Below, one piece after another: positions 7,995-17,034 of a DNA stretch of 64,000 bases. Each line of letters begins with the position of its first letter. Positions within the stretch are counted from its first letter, which is position 1. Where the stretch lies: NCBI GenBank assembly GCA_903843305.1, contig CAIMPI010000031.1:54470-118469 (forward strand), in the 5' to 3' direction. The DNA is from an uncultured Chlorobiaceae bacterium. Its GTDB lineage: Bacteria; Bacteroidota; Chlorobiia; Chlorobiales; Chlorobiaceae. Below the pieces are notes generated by a model that saw only the letters and a program-made list of their open reading frames with translations, was not told the origin of the DNA and searched no databases. The position numbers and the translations under genes were made by a program.

Positions 7995-10030
7995 CAGTGC
8001 CTTCCTTTTTTTTCAAACGTCATGCTTTCCGCGCATTCATGACGTTTTTAGCTTTTATTGCATTTCCTCTTTTTTCTTCTTCAGCCCTGTGCGACGACAA
8101 TGATGGTCTTCAGGATTTGCTCAACAATGTGGAATCCGAAGTAAATATAGAGCGGTTGATCGAATTGGTCGAAGAGTTGAAAAAAAATAAAATCTCTCTC
8201 AATGAAGCTGATGCCGATGAACTGCGTCAGCTTCCATGGCTTAAAGCACCTGATGCGCAAGCCATTATCACCTATCGCAGAGACAAGGGTATAATCCACT
8301 CCCTGTCGGAACTTGAGATTGTTCTTGGAAAAGAGAAAACAGCGCAAATTGCTCCCTATGTTCGATTTAAAAAAGAGTCGGGGTTTCTTAAAATACCAAC
8401 AACAAAGGCTGTTGAGGTTGAAGGATCGCTCTACAATCGCCTTTTCTGGGAAAGCGTACCGCGAAAAGGTATTCTGAATGGTAAATACTCAGGTTCGAAT
8501 AACAAGCAGTACCACCGTGCGGAGTTTTCGACTCCTCACATCAAGGCAAGTCTGGTTCAGGAAAAAGATATCGGAGAGCCTGATGTGGCCGATTTTACAG
8601 GGCTGTTCATCAATGCTTATGATCTCGGGGCTCTTAAAAGTGCTGTTCTCGGCAATTATAAACTGAATTTTGGTCAAGGGTTGCTTATCGGACAGGGTCG
8701 CTATGTTGCCAAAGGCAGTGATCCTGTCGGCAGTGTCCGTCTTTCGTCAAAACAGTTGTTCCCTTATGCGTCGAGCTCGGAATATGGTTTTCTCCAGGGT
8801 GCAGCAACAACACTGAAAATCAATCCTTTTGAGGTTACAGCGTTCTATTCGGCAAATCAGCTTGATGCTATTATCAATGACAAAGGCATTATTACAAGTT
8901 TTTCTACATCGGGTTACCATCGAACGGAGCTTGAAATAAGCAGGAAAGATAATGTTACAGAAACCATTTCTGGAGCAAATATCCTCTATTATTATCAGGC
9001 AGGTCTTGTTAGTGGCAGGGCTGGGGGCAGCGTGTTGTACTACAATTATCCACTCCCGCTTGAAAAGCTGCATCAACCGGATGAGGCGGTGAGTACGATC
9101 TCTTCCTCTACACTCTATAGTTTTGAAACAGCTTTGTCTTTTGGAAAGGCAAGCCTTTTTTCCGAGGTAGCATTTTCCAGGAAACCCGCTGCTGCATCAT
9201 GGACAGCAGGAGCGGAATACGAGATTTTTCGTGGAGTGAGCACCGTTGCGGCTCTAAGGCGGTATGGAGTGAATTATTATTCCCCCTTTGCCGCAGCCTT
9301 TGCCGAAAAAGGAGATGGCGCTTCAAACGAGGATGGATACTATATCGGTGCAAATGCCAAGGTCAGTGACCGTCTCACAGTTGGAGCCTATTATGACCTT
9401 TTTACTTTTCCTGAGCTTGGTGATCATTGTCCATTTCCATCTGAGGGTAATGATTACAGACTATTCATGACATGGAAACAATCGCCATTGCTTGCATGGA
9501 GCCTTCAAGTACAACATAAATACAAAGAAGAGCAGAAAAATCAGGGAACATCAACAATTCCACTCTGGACAGCGCTTCCACAAATAACCAATCGCTTCCA
9601 GCTCGATTGCAATATTACCCTGTCTGAACACCTTCATCTTAGAACCCGGGGAGAGCTGAAAAACGTAGTCAAGGGGTATCTTGCCGGAGATCAACCTTTT
9701 TATGGCCGTATGGTTTACCAACAATTGGGGTACAATGCAGGGACATTCGGTTTAAAAGGGCGTTTTACCATTTTTGATACCAACGATTATGACGCAGCCA
9801 TCTATGCCTATGAGGACGACCTGCCCCTGACCTCCAGTCTCGGAGTCTACGACGGGCAGGGCAAATCCCTTTTTCTTATAGCAACATGGCAAGCCATGAA
9901 ACAGATGAAACTTGGTGCACGATACGAAACAACTTGGTATAGCGACAGGGAAGTGTACAGCAGTGGCAACGACGAGCGAGCTACCAGCGCCCCTGGATCA
10001 TTTCATCTCGGCTGTTTCTTGTCGTTTTGA
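7991..10030 (+). CDS. Helix-hairpin-helix domain outer-membrane protein
   Basis: 679 residues. A signal peptide (MTFLAFIAFPLFSSSALC region) is followed by a ComEA-like helix-hairpin-helix segment at ~75-125 (SLNEADADELRQLP, DKGIIHSLSELEIV), then a long aromatic- and serine-rich region that alternates like a beta-barrel up to the terminal FHLGCFLSF. I know this combination from Bacteroidota/Chlorobi envelope proteins of unproven function. The true start may be the ATG at 7991 or the later one at 8039; neither has a clear ribosome binding site, and 7991 is inside an inverted repeat. Confidence 0.7.
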   Translation: MAVPSFFFKRHAFRAFMTFLAFIAFPLFSSSALCDDNDGLQDLLNNVESEVNIERLIELVEELKKNKISLNEADADELRQLPWLKAPDAQAIITYRRDKGIIHSLSELEIVLGKEKTAQIAPYVRFKKESGFLKIPTTKAVEVEGSLYNRLFWESVPRKGILNGKYSGSNNKQYHRAEFSTPHIKASLVQEKDIGEPDVADFTGLFINAYDLGALKSAVLGNYKLNFGQGLLIGQGRYVAKGSDPVGSVRLSSKQLFPYASSSEYGFLQGAATTLKINPFEVTAFYSANQLDAIINDKGIITSFSTSGYHRTELEISRKDNVTETISGANILYYYQAGLVSGRAGGSVLYYNYPLPLEKLHQPDEAVSTISSSTLYSFETALSFGKASLFSEVAFSRKPAAASWTAGAEYEIFRGVSTVAALRRYGVNYYSPFAAAFAEKGDGASNEDGYYIGANAKVSDRLTVGAYYDLFTFPELGDHCPFPSEGNDYRLFMTWKQSPLLAWSLQVQHKYKEEQKNQGTSTIPLWTALPQITNRFQLDCNITLSEHLHLRTRGELKNVVKGYLAGDQPFYGRMVYQQLGYNAGTFGLKGRFTIFDTNDYDAAIYAYEDDLPLTSSLGVYDGQGKSLFLIATWQAMKQMKLGARYETTWYSDREVYSSGNDERATSAPGSFHLGCFLSF

Positions 10031-10044
10031 ATGAGCAGGTGTTG

Positions 10045-11025
10045 CTACTTTTTACCAGCAGCTCTCATCAGCCGATCCCTGATTGCTCGGCCAAACCCCT
10101 GGTTTGAAGGCAGCTCACAGTAAATAGTGTCAATATCTTCGGCATCACAAGTCCGGAAAAAGCTGAAGAGCTCCCTGCCATATTCCTCAAGATTCAGGCA
10201 GAGCTTGAACCGCGAAATACCTTCCGGTGGCGCTGAAAGGCCAATGTATGCTGAAGATGGTAATAACCCACCATTTATTTCATCTGCTTGGCAGAGCACA
10301 ATGGCTGCTTTTGGAGCATAATGTGGATACTTCAGACCAGGGCTTTTTGGGGGTGCATGCTTGTCCGTGTTCGAATTGGTTGCTATTTCAGGTACCACAG
10401 CCTGCAGTTGCTCAAAAGTTATGGCACCAGCTCTCAGTAAAACAGGCTTCGAACCAGAACAGTCAACAATAGTTGATTCAAGGCCTATGGAGCTTGGGTT
10501 GCCCCGAAGCACGCAGTCGATTTTTCCGTCAAGATCTTTATAGACCGCTTCCCAGCTTGTGGCGCTCGGCAGGCCCGAGAGATTGGCCGAAGGAGCAGCA
10601 ACCGGACATCCTGAGAGGCGGAGAAACTCCCGTGCGACCGGATTTGACGGGCAGCGGACTCCTACAGTTGGCAGGCCTGCAGTAGCAGCATCAGGAACAA
10701 GAGAATTTTTTTTCAACACAAGAGTAAGTGGACCCGGGAAAAAACAGGCAATCAGTTTTCTTGCCTCAGGATTAATATCACAGGCAACCTCAGCAAGCTG
10801 TTCAAGGCTGTAAATATGGACAATAAGAGGATTATCCCCGGGTCGTCCTTTTGCCTGAAAAATCTTTCTGATGGCTTCCAGATGGTAGATGCCAGCGCCA
10901 AGACCGTAGACCGTTTCCGTTGGAAACGCAACAATCCGGCCCGATTTGAGGATGGCAGCGGCCTCTTCTGGTGAATCGGTAAGCGTGGTCTGCATGTTAA
11001 GCCGGGAGTGTGTTACGATCTTCAT
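10045..11025 (-). CDS. tsaC: L-threonylcarbamoyladenylate synthase (Sua5/TsaC)
   Basis: 326 residues, so the long Sua5 form: a YrdC domain (GRIVAFPTETVYGLGAG, KGRPGDNPLIVHI, PVAAPSANLSG, ESTIVDC) followed by the Sua5 domain (PGLKYPHYAPKA). It makes the threonylcarbamoyl-AMP used for t6A in tRNA. Its start overlaps the stop of the upstream gene by 4 bp (ATGA), so translation is likely coupled. Confidence 0.92.
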   Translation of the reverse strand: MKIVTHSRLNMQTTLTDSPEEAAAILKSGRIVAFPTETVYGLGAGIYHLEAIRKIFQAKGRPGDNPLIVHIYSLEQLAEVACDINPEARKLIACFFPGPLTLVLKKNSLVPDAATAGLPTVGVRCPSNPVAREFLRLSGCPVAAPSANLSGLPSATSWEAVYKDLDGKIDCVLRGNPSSIGLESTIVDCSGSKPVLLRAGAITFEQLQAVVPEIATNSNTDKHAPPKSPGLKYPHYAPKAAIVLCQADEINGGLLPSSAYIGLSAPPEGISRFKLCLNLEEYGRELFSFFRTCDAEDIDTIYCELPSNQGFGRAIRDRLMRAAGKK

Positions 11026-11660
11026 AAGAAGATGAATGAGCAGAGTACCCCGATCGTAGCGCTGACAAGAGGTATAGCAAGGTTATCGTCAATCCGTAAG
11101 TCTCCGATACGTACAATAAAGGCCTCGGTTAACGTGGCCGTAATTGCCATGGCAACGCCGACAACTATATTCAATCCAGGCACTACGGCAATGATCAATA
11201 ATGCAGAGAGAAAAAACGCAGCACTTCCTTCAAGACTTTTCTGTCCAAACCGGTGTTTTCCGAAAATTTTTCCAATAATAGCCGCCATGGTGTCAGAGAC
11301 AGCGACCATGGTAAAGGCTGTAACAGCAATGATTTTTGGGAAAAAAAGTACAAGAAGCAGCGCAGCCATAACGATATGGGTAGCTCCATTCAGATACGTT
11401 TTGTTTCCTTCAAGTTCATGCGTTCTCAGCATTGAATCGAACGTTTTGTGATACCATACTGAAACAGGTTCAAAAAAATTTTTCAGCAGGTCAATCAGGA
11501 AAAAACCGGAAAAAAGAGGGACAAGCAGAAAAAGGGCAAGGTCCCTGCTGATATACCAGTAAATCAACGGGATCGAAAGGGAGGAGAGATGAATCGCTTT
11601 TCTCGCAATTTCATAGCGGAGTTCCAGCCGGTCGATTGCTTCCATGATTACAGGGCACAA
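11022..11660 (-). CDS. Diacylglycerol/polyprenol kinase-like membrane protein
   Basis: 212 residues, mostly hydrophobic with about six to seven membrane segments. The motifs RKAIHLSSLSIPLIYW near the start, VAVSDTMAAIIGKIFGKHRFG and KSLEGSAAFF match the CTP-dependent dolichol/phytol kinase family, which also resembles CDP-diglyceride synthases. In a phototroph a prenol kinase for chlorophyll side-chain salvage is possible, but that is inference. The first methionine at 11660 or the one at 11645 may be used. Operon with tsaC. Confidence 0.7.
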   Translation of the reverse strand: MCPVIMEAIDRLELRYEIARKAIHLSSLSIPLIYWYISRDLALFLLVPLFSGFFLIDLLKNFFEPVSVWYHKTFDSMLRTHELEGNKTYLNGATHIVMAALLLVLFFPKIIAVTAFTMVAVSDTMAAIIGKIFGKHRFGQKSLEGSAAFFLSALLIIAVVPGLNIVVGVAMAITATLTEAFIVRIGDLRIDDNLAIPLVSATIGVLCSFIFL

Positions 11661-11861
11661 TGAATGAGTCGTAAAAAACTATTAGAGAAACGGCATAGAG
11701 GCGCCAGTTTCAGGCTTGAATATACACCGAAATCTTTGTAAGAGAAAAGTTGCCCACACTCTTCTTTTTCATTGTTTCAAAAACACTTCTTCTTCCTTTT
11801 CCCTTCCAAAACGTGTATTTTGCATCGCCTTTTAAAATCGCTTTGAGATAGTACAAATTGC

Positions 11862-13430
11862 ATGAAGACTGAAAACAAACGGGTAGCAGCCATTGATCTT
11901 GGCACAAACTCCTTCCACATGATTATTGTTGAAGAGAGCAAGGAAAAGGGGATTGTTGAGATTGATCGTGTCAAGGATATGATTTGTATTGGCCGGGGCA
12001 GTATTTCAACGAAAATGCTGGATGAAGAGGCAATGCAGTCAGGTGTTGCGGCATTGAAAAATTTTCTGGTTCTTGCCGGGCAGCATGGAGTGGCGCCGGA
12101 AAATGTGATTGCCTTTGCCACCAGTGCTATCAGGGAAGCAAAAAACCGGTATGATTTTCTTCGCAGGATCAAGGAGGAAACTGGTCTTAAAGTCAAGATT
12201 ATATCGGGCAAGGAAGAAGCCGAGTTTATCTATTACGGTGTTCGTAATGCGGTTAAGCTTGGCAAAACCGCAGATCTTATTTTTGATATTGGAGGAGGAT
12301 CTGTTGAATTTGTTCTTGTCAATCATAAAGGGGTACAACTTCTTGAGAGTCGTAAAATTGGTGTTGCAAGAATGCGTGAACGGTTTGTCACCACAGAACC
12401 GATTGCTGCAAATGAAATCAAGATGCTTGAACAGTTCTTTTCTGCCGAGATGGTTTCAGCAGTTGAAAAAGCCTCTGAACTCAAGGTGACCAGGGCGATA
12501 GCCTCTTCGGGTACAGCGCAGAATATTGCTCGCATGATCTGCTCAATGAACGGCAGGGAGAGTGATGTCTTACTCAATAACAGTTCCTTTAGCCGTAAGG
12601 AATTTCAAGCTCTCTACAAGGCAGTTATTCCTCTGGATGCTGCTGGACGTAGAAAAATGACTGGTCTTGATGAAAAAAGGGTTGACCTTATTGTTCCTGG
12701 GCTGATCCTTGTTGACATGATTTTCAGACTCTTCAAGCTTCAGGAAATTGTGATTTCAGATTCAGCGCTGCGTGAGGGGATGGTGCTCCACTATCTGAAG
12801 CATCGCTTTGCAGCAGCGAAGAGGCGAGGAGATGAGGTTGCACTTGATATCCGAAGAGAAAGTGTTAATGAACTCGGTTTTCGTTGCCACTGGGACCGTG
12901 GGCATGCAGAGTATATTGCCCGGCTCAGCCTGCAACTCTTCGATAAACTTGCACTCTTCCACCTTCTTGAAGCGCCTTATCGTGAACTTCTCGAGTACGC
13001 ATCACTGCTTCATAACATCGGCGCATTTATTTCAATCTCTTCCCATCACAAGCACAGCCAATACATTGTTCTTAACGGAGAGCTTCGTGGTTTTTCTCCC
13101 TCGGAAATCGAGATTATGGGCCATGTTGTCCGTTATCATCGCAAATCTCCACCTTCTGAAAAGCATACAGCCTACAGCATACTGAAGCCTCCGCATAAAC
13201 GGGCCGTCGATGTGCTTTCCGGAATTCTGCGCCTTGCCAATGGTCTTGAACGAGGCCACCGGCAAAATATCCAGCAAATTAACGTCAAGGTCAAGGGGAG
13301 TGCGATTACCCTTCACCTGACAACCCGTTTTGAACCTGATATAGAAATCTGGGCAGCCGATCTGCTGAAACCATGGCTTGAAACTGTTCTGCAAAAAACA
13401 ATTACAATTGAACCATCTCCAATCAGTTGA
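11862..13430 (+). CDS. ppx: Ppx/GppA phosphatase family protein
   Basis: 522 residues. The N-terminal ASKHA phosphatase part shows AIDLGTNSFHMIIVE, the DIGGGSVEFVL phosphate loop and RAIASSGTAQNIARM; the C-terminal ~200 residues form the HD-like domain (YRELLEYASLLHNIGAFISISSHHKHS cut into LLHNIG and HHKHSQYIV). Such proteins degrade polyphosphate or pppGpp. The length fits exopolyphosphatase. The 200 bp before it, between the divergent kinase-like gene and this ATG, should hold its promoter. Confidence 0.88.
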   Translation: MKTENKRVAAIDLGTNSFHMIIVEESKEKGIVEIDRVKDMICIGRGSISTKMLDEEAMQSGVAALKNFLVLAGQHGVAPENVIAFATSAIREAKNRYDFLRRIKEETGLKVKIISGKEEAEFIYYGVRNAVKLGKTADLIFDIGGGSVEFVLVNHKGVQLLESRKIGVARMRERFVTTEPIAANEIKMLEQFFSAEMVSAVEKASELKVTRAIASSGTAQNIARMICSMNGRESDVLLNNSSFSRKEFQALYKAVIPLDAAGRRKMTGLDEKRVDLIVPGLILVDMIFRLFKLQEIVISDSALREGMVLHYLKHRFAAAKRRGDEVALDIRRESVNELGFRCHWDRGHAEYIARLSLQLFDKLALFHLLEAPYRELLEYASLLHNIGAFISISSHHKHSQYIVLNGELRGFSPSEIEIMGHVVRYHRKSPPSEKHTAYSILKPPHKRAVDVLSGILRLANGLERGHRQNIQQINVKVKGSAITLHLTTRFEPDIEIWAADLLKPWLETVLQKTITIEPSPIS

Positions 13431-13494
13431 TGCAACCACCAAATAACCCTATATTCTCAAATCAAGGTCACTCTATAACTTATCGTTCACCGAC

Positions 13495-13956
13495 ATGCGC
13501 GACCACACTCCCGATTTTAAAATGCATGAGCTTTCTAATGACAACAAAGCGCTCATTCGTCAGACCGTTCAGCAGCTTTTCGAAAAGCTTGCTAGTGACG
13601 GTAAGCTCACCGCCGAGACACTGCTTGAATTTTGGGTTGAAGTTCCCGGTGTCAAGCGCTCGCGCGGTACCTTCCGAGGCGGATTTCTGATGCCCGACAG
13701 TTATATCTACATCAGCGACTATTTTCAGCCTGATGACTCATGTACATTGAGTCCCGGTTCAGCATATTCTGATGGGGAAGTCACTCTGGAAAAGGTCTGG
13801 GACGACCTGCTTGATGAACTCTACTACCAGATCGAAATTTTTACCTCTCCGGTTTCTTCAAGCAAGGGAGTGATGCTTGAACTCTGGGCAGGCAATCGTC
13901 AGCGCCCTGAAGGTGAGTGGATCTATGCCGTTGACCGCAAAGTGGAGCTCGGTTAG
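13495..13956 (+). CDS. Conserved-looking hypothetical protein
   Basis: 153 residues, acidic, soluble, no signal peptide. I do not recognise the family. Features are a helical N-terminus (NKALIRQTVQQLFEKLASDG), a Gly/Arg patch (VKRSRGTFRGGF) and a Trp-rich second half (EKVWDDLLDELYYQI, LELWAGNRQRPEGEW). Codon use matches neighbours. It ends 24 bp before the dehydrogenase gene and may be cotranscribed with it. An in-frame ATG at 13522 is an alternative start. Confidence 0.6.
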   Translation: MRDHTPDFKMHELSNDNKALIRQTVQQLFEKLASDGKLTAETLLEFWVEVPGVKRSRGTFRGGFLMPDSYIYISDYFQPDDSCTLSPGSAYSDGEVTLEKVWDDLLDELYYQIEIFTSPVSSSKGVMLELWAGNRQRPEGEWIYAVDRKVELG

Positions 13957-13980
13957 TTTTTCAACTTTATCAGCATAAAA

Positions 13981-14859
13981 ATGAAGAAAGTACTTGTCGC
14001 CGGTTCGACCGGTTATCTCGGTCGTTATGCCGTGCAGGAGTTCAAGAATCAGGGCTATTGGGTGCGTGCTTTGGTGCGCAATCCGGATAAGATCAAGCAA
14101 TCCGGTACTTATTTCGCACCGACTATCGATCAACTGGCTGACGAGTTTTTTATAGGCGATGCTACGAAGCCCGAAACAATTGCTGAGGCATGTGATGGAA
14201 TAGATGTCGTCTTTTCATCGCTTGGCATGATCAAGCCTGATTTTGTACATACGATCTTTGAAGTGGACTACCAGGCGAACCTGAATTTGCTGCATGTTGC
14301 TTTAAAGGCCAAGGTCAAGAAATTTGTTTACGTATCGGTTTTCGATGCTCACAGGATAATGAATATCCCGAACATCCAGGCTCATGAGAAGTTTGTCAGA
14401 GAGCTGAAAGCCGCAAATATTGAGTCTGCAATTATTCGCCCGACAGGCTATTATTCTGAGATAGGACAGTTTGTTGCCAGGGCGCGCAGCGGATTCATGC
14501 TGATGGTTGGGGATGGTTACCAACGGTCGAATCCCATTCACGGCGCTGACCTTGCAAAGGTGTGCGTTGATGCGGTCGATGGAACGGCACAAGAGGTTGA
14601 AGTCGGTGGTCCTGAGGTTTTCACTTATCTCGAAATGGTTGATCTGGCTATAGAAATTGCCCAAACCAAACCCATCGTTTTTCCGTTGCCACTCTGGGCG
14701 GCTGACGGGTTGGTTGCGGCAGTTGGCCTCTTCAATCGCGATGTGCACGATGTCGCGCTGTTTGCTACTACCCTCAGCAGAATAGACTTCGTAGCCCCGC
14801 TTTATGGCACGCACCGCTTGCGCGATTTTTTTGAGCAGTGTAAAACGCTTGGTAAGTGA
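13981..14859 (+). CDS. NAD(P)-binding SDR (NmrA/atypical SDR) protein
   Basis: 292 residues with an N-terminal Rossmann motif KVLVAGSTGYLGRYAVQEF, a VFSSLGMIKPDF strand-helix turn, and KFVYVSVFDAHRI in place of the classical Tyr-x-x-x-Lys active site, as in atypical short-chain dehydrogenases. It likely binds NAD(P)H and acts as a reductase, isomerase or sensor. Chlorophyll-pathway vinyl reductases belong to this superfamily, but I see nothing that identifies it as one. Confidence 0.75.
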   Translation: MKKVLVAGSTGYLGRYAVQEFKNQGYWVRALVRNPDKIKQSGTYFAPTIDQLADEFFIGDATKPETIAEACDGIDVVFSSLGMIKPDFVHTIFEVDYQANLNLLHVALKAKVKKFVYVSVFDAHRIMNIPNIQAHEKFVRELKAANIESAIIRPTGYYSEIGQFVARARSGFMLMVGDGYQRSNPIHGADLAKVCVDAVDGTAQEVEVGGPEVFTYLEMVDLAIEIAQTKPIVFPLPLWAADGLVAAVGLFNRDVHDVALFATTLSRIDFVAPLYGTHRLRDFFEQCKTLGK

Positions 14860-14896
14860 AAATCCCTTTCGGATAGGATGGTTTTCAGGTTGAGGC

Positions 14897-14936
14897 GCAA
14901 AAGGGTAAACGCCAGTTCAGAAGTTGACCCTTTTGC
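14897..14936. terminator. Hairpin downstream of the SDR gene
   Basis: GCAAAAGGGT (14897-14906) and ACCCTTTTGC (14927-14936) are perfect complements around a 20-nt loop. There is no T run, so it may be a processing or weak terminator structure marking the end of the housekeeping segment. Confidence 0.35.
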
Positions 14937-14980
14937 ACCCCGTAACAGCAACATGAGGTTTCTTTTGTGGGGCACAATTC

Positions 14981-15023
14981 AAAAATCCGAAGTTTAGGCG
15001 GATCAATCTAATTATTGTTAGCC
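14981..15023 (+). repeat. attC-like repeat end, partial copy
   Basis: This 43-bp segment (small stem ATCCG...CGGAT, then CAATCTAATTATTGTTA) recurs at 56762-56804 and 59096-59138. It ends in GTTAGCC (15017-15023), close to the integron core GTTRRRY, just before the cassette ORF at 15031. The long upstream part of the other copies is absent here. Confidence 0.6.
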
Positions 15024-15030
15024 TGCAACC

Positions 15031-15804
15031 ATGAACATCCTACAGACTATCCCACAGGAATACATCTCCGCTATTGCCGGTGGTATTGGCGGTGTTGTCA
15101 CAGCTTGGTTTACACAGAGAGTTCTGAATAAACGTGGGATGTTTACCTATTTCGTAAATCATCAGCGAGTTGGCATGTCTACGGAAGATGCCATCTTCGG
15201 AACGGTGGCGGTTACTTGGAACGGAAACCCAGTCTCCAATCTGTACCTATCAACCATCGAGTTGAAGAATGAAAGCATGAACGACTACGAGAACGTGGTT
15301 GTTCGTGCTTACACTGACGACACCCGCCTACTTACTGAGCAAAGTCAGATAATCGATACCCCCAACATTTTGCAATGGTCGGAGGGGTACAAGAAGGAGT
15401 TGCATGTTGAAGCAGGCGTGCCCCTATCAGATATACAATGGGCTATCTACCAGGGGCAACGCGAATATATCGTGCCTATCATGAACAGAGGACAAGCAAT
15501 TCGATTGACCTACTTAAATTCTTCCAAGAGTGTCGATTCGCCCCGCATATGGCTGGTTGTAACCCAAAAAGGCGTAAAGCTCAAGTTCAGGGTTCCACAA
15601 AATCACATTATCGGCGTTCCCCAAGCGCAGGCCGCCCTTTCAGGAGTGCTGATTGGGGTCGTGGCTCTTATCGCTCTGGTGTGGCAATTCTCTGATCCTT
15701 GGGTGGTTGGCATCGTATCGTTAACTTATGGGCTGATCGCCCAAGTCCCCGGCGCATATGCGATAAAGCTAATGCGTAGGTTTCGGGAAGCAATTGGTGG
15801 ATAG
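15031..15804 (+). CDS. Membrane-anchored hypothetical protein of a lone integron-type cassette
   Basis: 257 residues. One membrane helix near the N-terminus (SAIAGGIGGVVTAWF, ~12-27), a soluble beta-rich middle of ~170 residues, and two closely spaced helices at the C-terminus (SGVLIGVVALIALVWQF and VVGIVSLTYGLIAQVPGAY). I do not recognise a family. Flanking sequences (GTTAGCC before it, TGCTAAC starting just after its stop) make it a cassette gene. Mobile cassette proteins with this build often serve defence or stress roles, but no function can be assigned. Confidence 0.75.
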   Translation: MNILQTIPQEYISAIAGGIGGVVTAWFTQRVLNKRGMFTYFVNHQRVGMSTEDAIFGTVAVTWNGNPVSNLYLSTIELKNESMNDYENVVVRAYTDDTRLLTEQSQIIDTPNILQWSEGYKKELHVEAGVPLSDIQWAIYQGQREYIVPIMNRGQAIRLTYLNSSKSVDSPRIWLVVTQKGVKLKFRVPQNHIIGVPQAQAALSGVLIGVVALIALVWQFSDPWVVGIVSLTYGLIAQVPGAYAIKLMRRFREAIGG

Positions 15805-15806
15805 CG

Positions 15807-15873
15807 TGCTAACAATTCCATCAACCGGGCTTCGTAAATCTACGCGCTCCGGTGTCGGTGATGGCAATTAAAC
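15807..15873 (+). repeat. attC-like recombination site
   Basis: The site starts with TGCTAAC (15807-15813), complementary in six of seven bases to the cassette-start core GTTAGCC at 15017. Inner arms CCATCAACCGG and CCGGTG...GTGATGG are imperfect inverted repeats. The right core reads ATTAAAC (15867-15873) where GTTRRRY is expected, so the site may be decayed. Confidence 0.6.
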
Positions 15874-15944
15874 CATAATGAATGTGATGCCTGAGTTGAC
15901 GTCAATCATTATCCTAAAAAACTGAAACATCACAGCAACATACC

Positions 15945-16302
15945 TCACCCAATCACCACAATCTCATCCCGCTCCCGATCCTCCGCCGGAGGAGCCTCAC
16001 GCGTGCCCCACCGCTCAGGATGCTTCCACTCTAAAAACCAGGCCGACGCAAACCAGTTCTTCACCGAAGCCGTCTCAATATTCTTCAGGTGAAACACCTC
16101 CGCCTTCGCCTCAGCCTTTTCAACCGCAAGGTACAGATCCCGGTACAACCCAGACCGCTCCCGCTCACCCCGCTTCAGCCAGTTCAAGAGCGTCCGCCGG
16201 TCAATAACCGCAAGGCTTGCAAGCCACCTCCCGTTAATGCCCAGCACCAAGCGCCTCACTGATGCACAGGGTAATCTCTGCTGTAATCTTCGCCGCCGAC
16301 AT
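15945..16302 (-). pseudogene. Terminase-small-subunit/HTH-like protein, broken
   Basis: The intact tail (residues from VIDRRTLLNWLKRGERERSG on) resembles the homeodomain-like N-terminal region of phage terminase small subunits and related HTH proteins, ending in an acidic tail. Reading from ATG at 16302 gives MSAAKITAEITLCISEALG, then an in-frame TAA at about 16236 and, shortly after, a frame change is needed to reach the intact tail. The gene therefore has one nonsense and one frameshift change. A degraded second copy of its 3' half lies at 34391-34535. Confidence 0.65.
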
Positions 16303-16489
16303 CACACACCCTTTTTTTATACGGGGAAATGGGGAAATAGAGAGAGAACTATCCATTTTTTCCTTCCGCCCGTCCTCTTGTTTATTCTTATCATTCGTTA
16401 CCTTTCGTACTATTTGTTTGCTTTTATTCTCGATAGTAGATATTATTACCTATTAAAGGTAAGCAAAATAATGGATAAGAGATAAATAT

Positions 16490-16876
16490 ATGTCTATGAC
16501 GGGAGCGTACACTGACGAAGCAAAACGGCTCAGGGGAGAGATAAAGAAGAAATTCAAAACCCAGGTGGCACTCTGCCAGGCCATAGGAGCCAAAGACGCC
16601 TCCTACATCACCGCCTACGTCACCGGCAAAAACCGTATCGGCAACATCCTCCGCGAAAAACTCGAAGCCGTCGGCATCGACGTTAACTACATCCTCTACG
16701 GCAAAAAAGGAGCTCCGAAACTACCACCACCGCTACCCGACCAGACGCTGACCGTCATGCTCACCCAGTGCACCGAAAAAATCCAGCAGCTCCAAACCGC
16801 TGCCATCGACATCAACAAAGAGCTTCTCAAACTCAACAAACTTCTCGACACCATCAAAAAAAGAGTTAACCAATAA
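16490..16876 (+). CDS. Small HTH/XRE-like DNA-binding protein
   Basis: 128 residues. The N-terminal ~70 resemble a helix-turn-helix repressor (EIKKKFKTQVALCQAIGAK, then YVTGKNRIGNILREKLEAVG), followed by a proline-rich hinge (APKLPPPLPDQ) and a C-terminal coiled coil (CTEKIQQLQTAAIDINKELL). It is divergent from the broken terminase-like gene, with a 187-bp AT-rich spacer. The base composition is C-rich at third positions, unlike the core genes, which suggests acquisition. Confidence 0.65.
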   Translation: MSMTGAYTDEAKRLRGEIKKKFKTQVALCQAIGAKDASYITAYVTGKNRIGNILREKLEAVGIDVNYILYGKKGAPKLPPPLPDQTLTVMLTQCTEKIQQLQTAAIDINKELLKLNKLLDTIKKRVNQ

Positions 16877-16885
16877 CCCGTCAGC

Positions 16886-17011
16886 TCACTGTCCCCGTCG
16901 GAGAATCCGCCTTACTTCATGCTTATCAAGCGGGCATCCCGATTGCTTGTTCAGCTCCAGCATTAACCGCTCACATCGAAGAACGCGCCGTTTTAGGGCC
17001 CATTCGTTCAT
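16886..17011 (-). CDS. Possible 41-residue basic protein after thiF
   Basis: A short ORF (starts MNEWALKRRVLRCERLML, ends VRRILRRGQ) lying 24 bp past the thiF stop on the same strand. It is basic with two cysteines and could be the last gene of the thiazole operon, but no family is recognised and chance is possible. Confidence 0.25.
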   Translation of the reverse strand: MNEWALKRRVLRCERLMLELNKQSGCPLDKHEVRRILRRGQ

Positions 17012-17034
17012 CCAGTGCTTTCTTGATGAGGTGG

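Noticed and set aside
14302..14814. 170-codon minus-strand ORF in the SDR gene
   Set aside because: Antisense shadow; the plus strand has a clear Rossmann motif and continuous family pattern.
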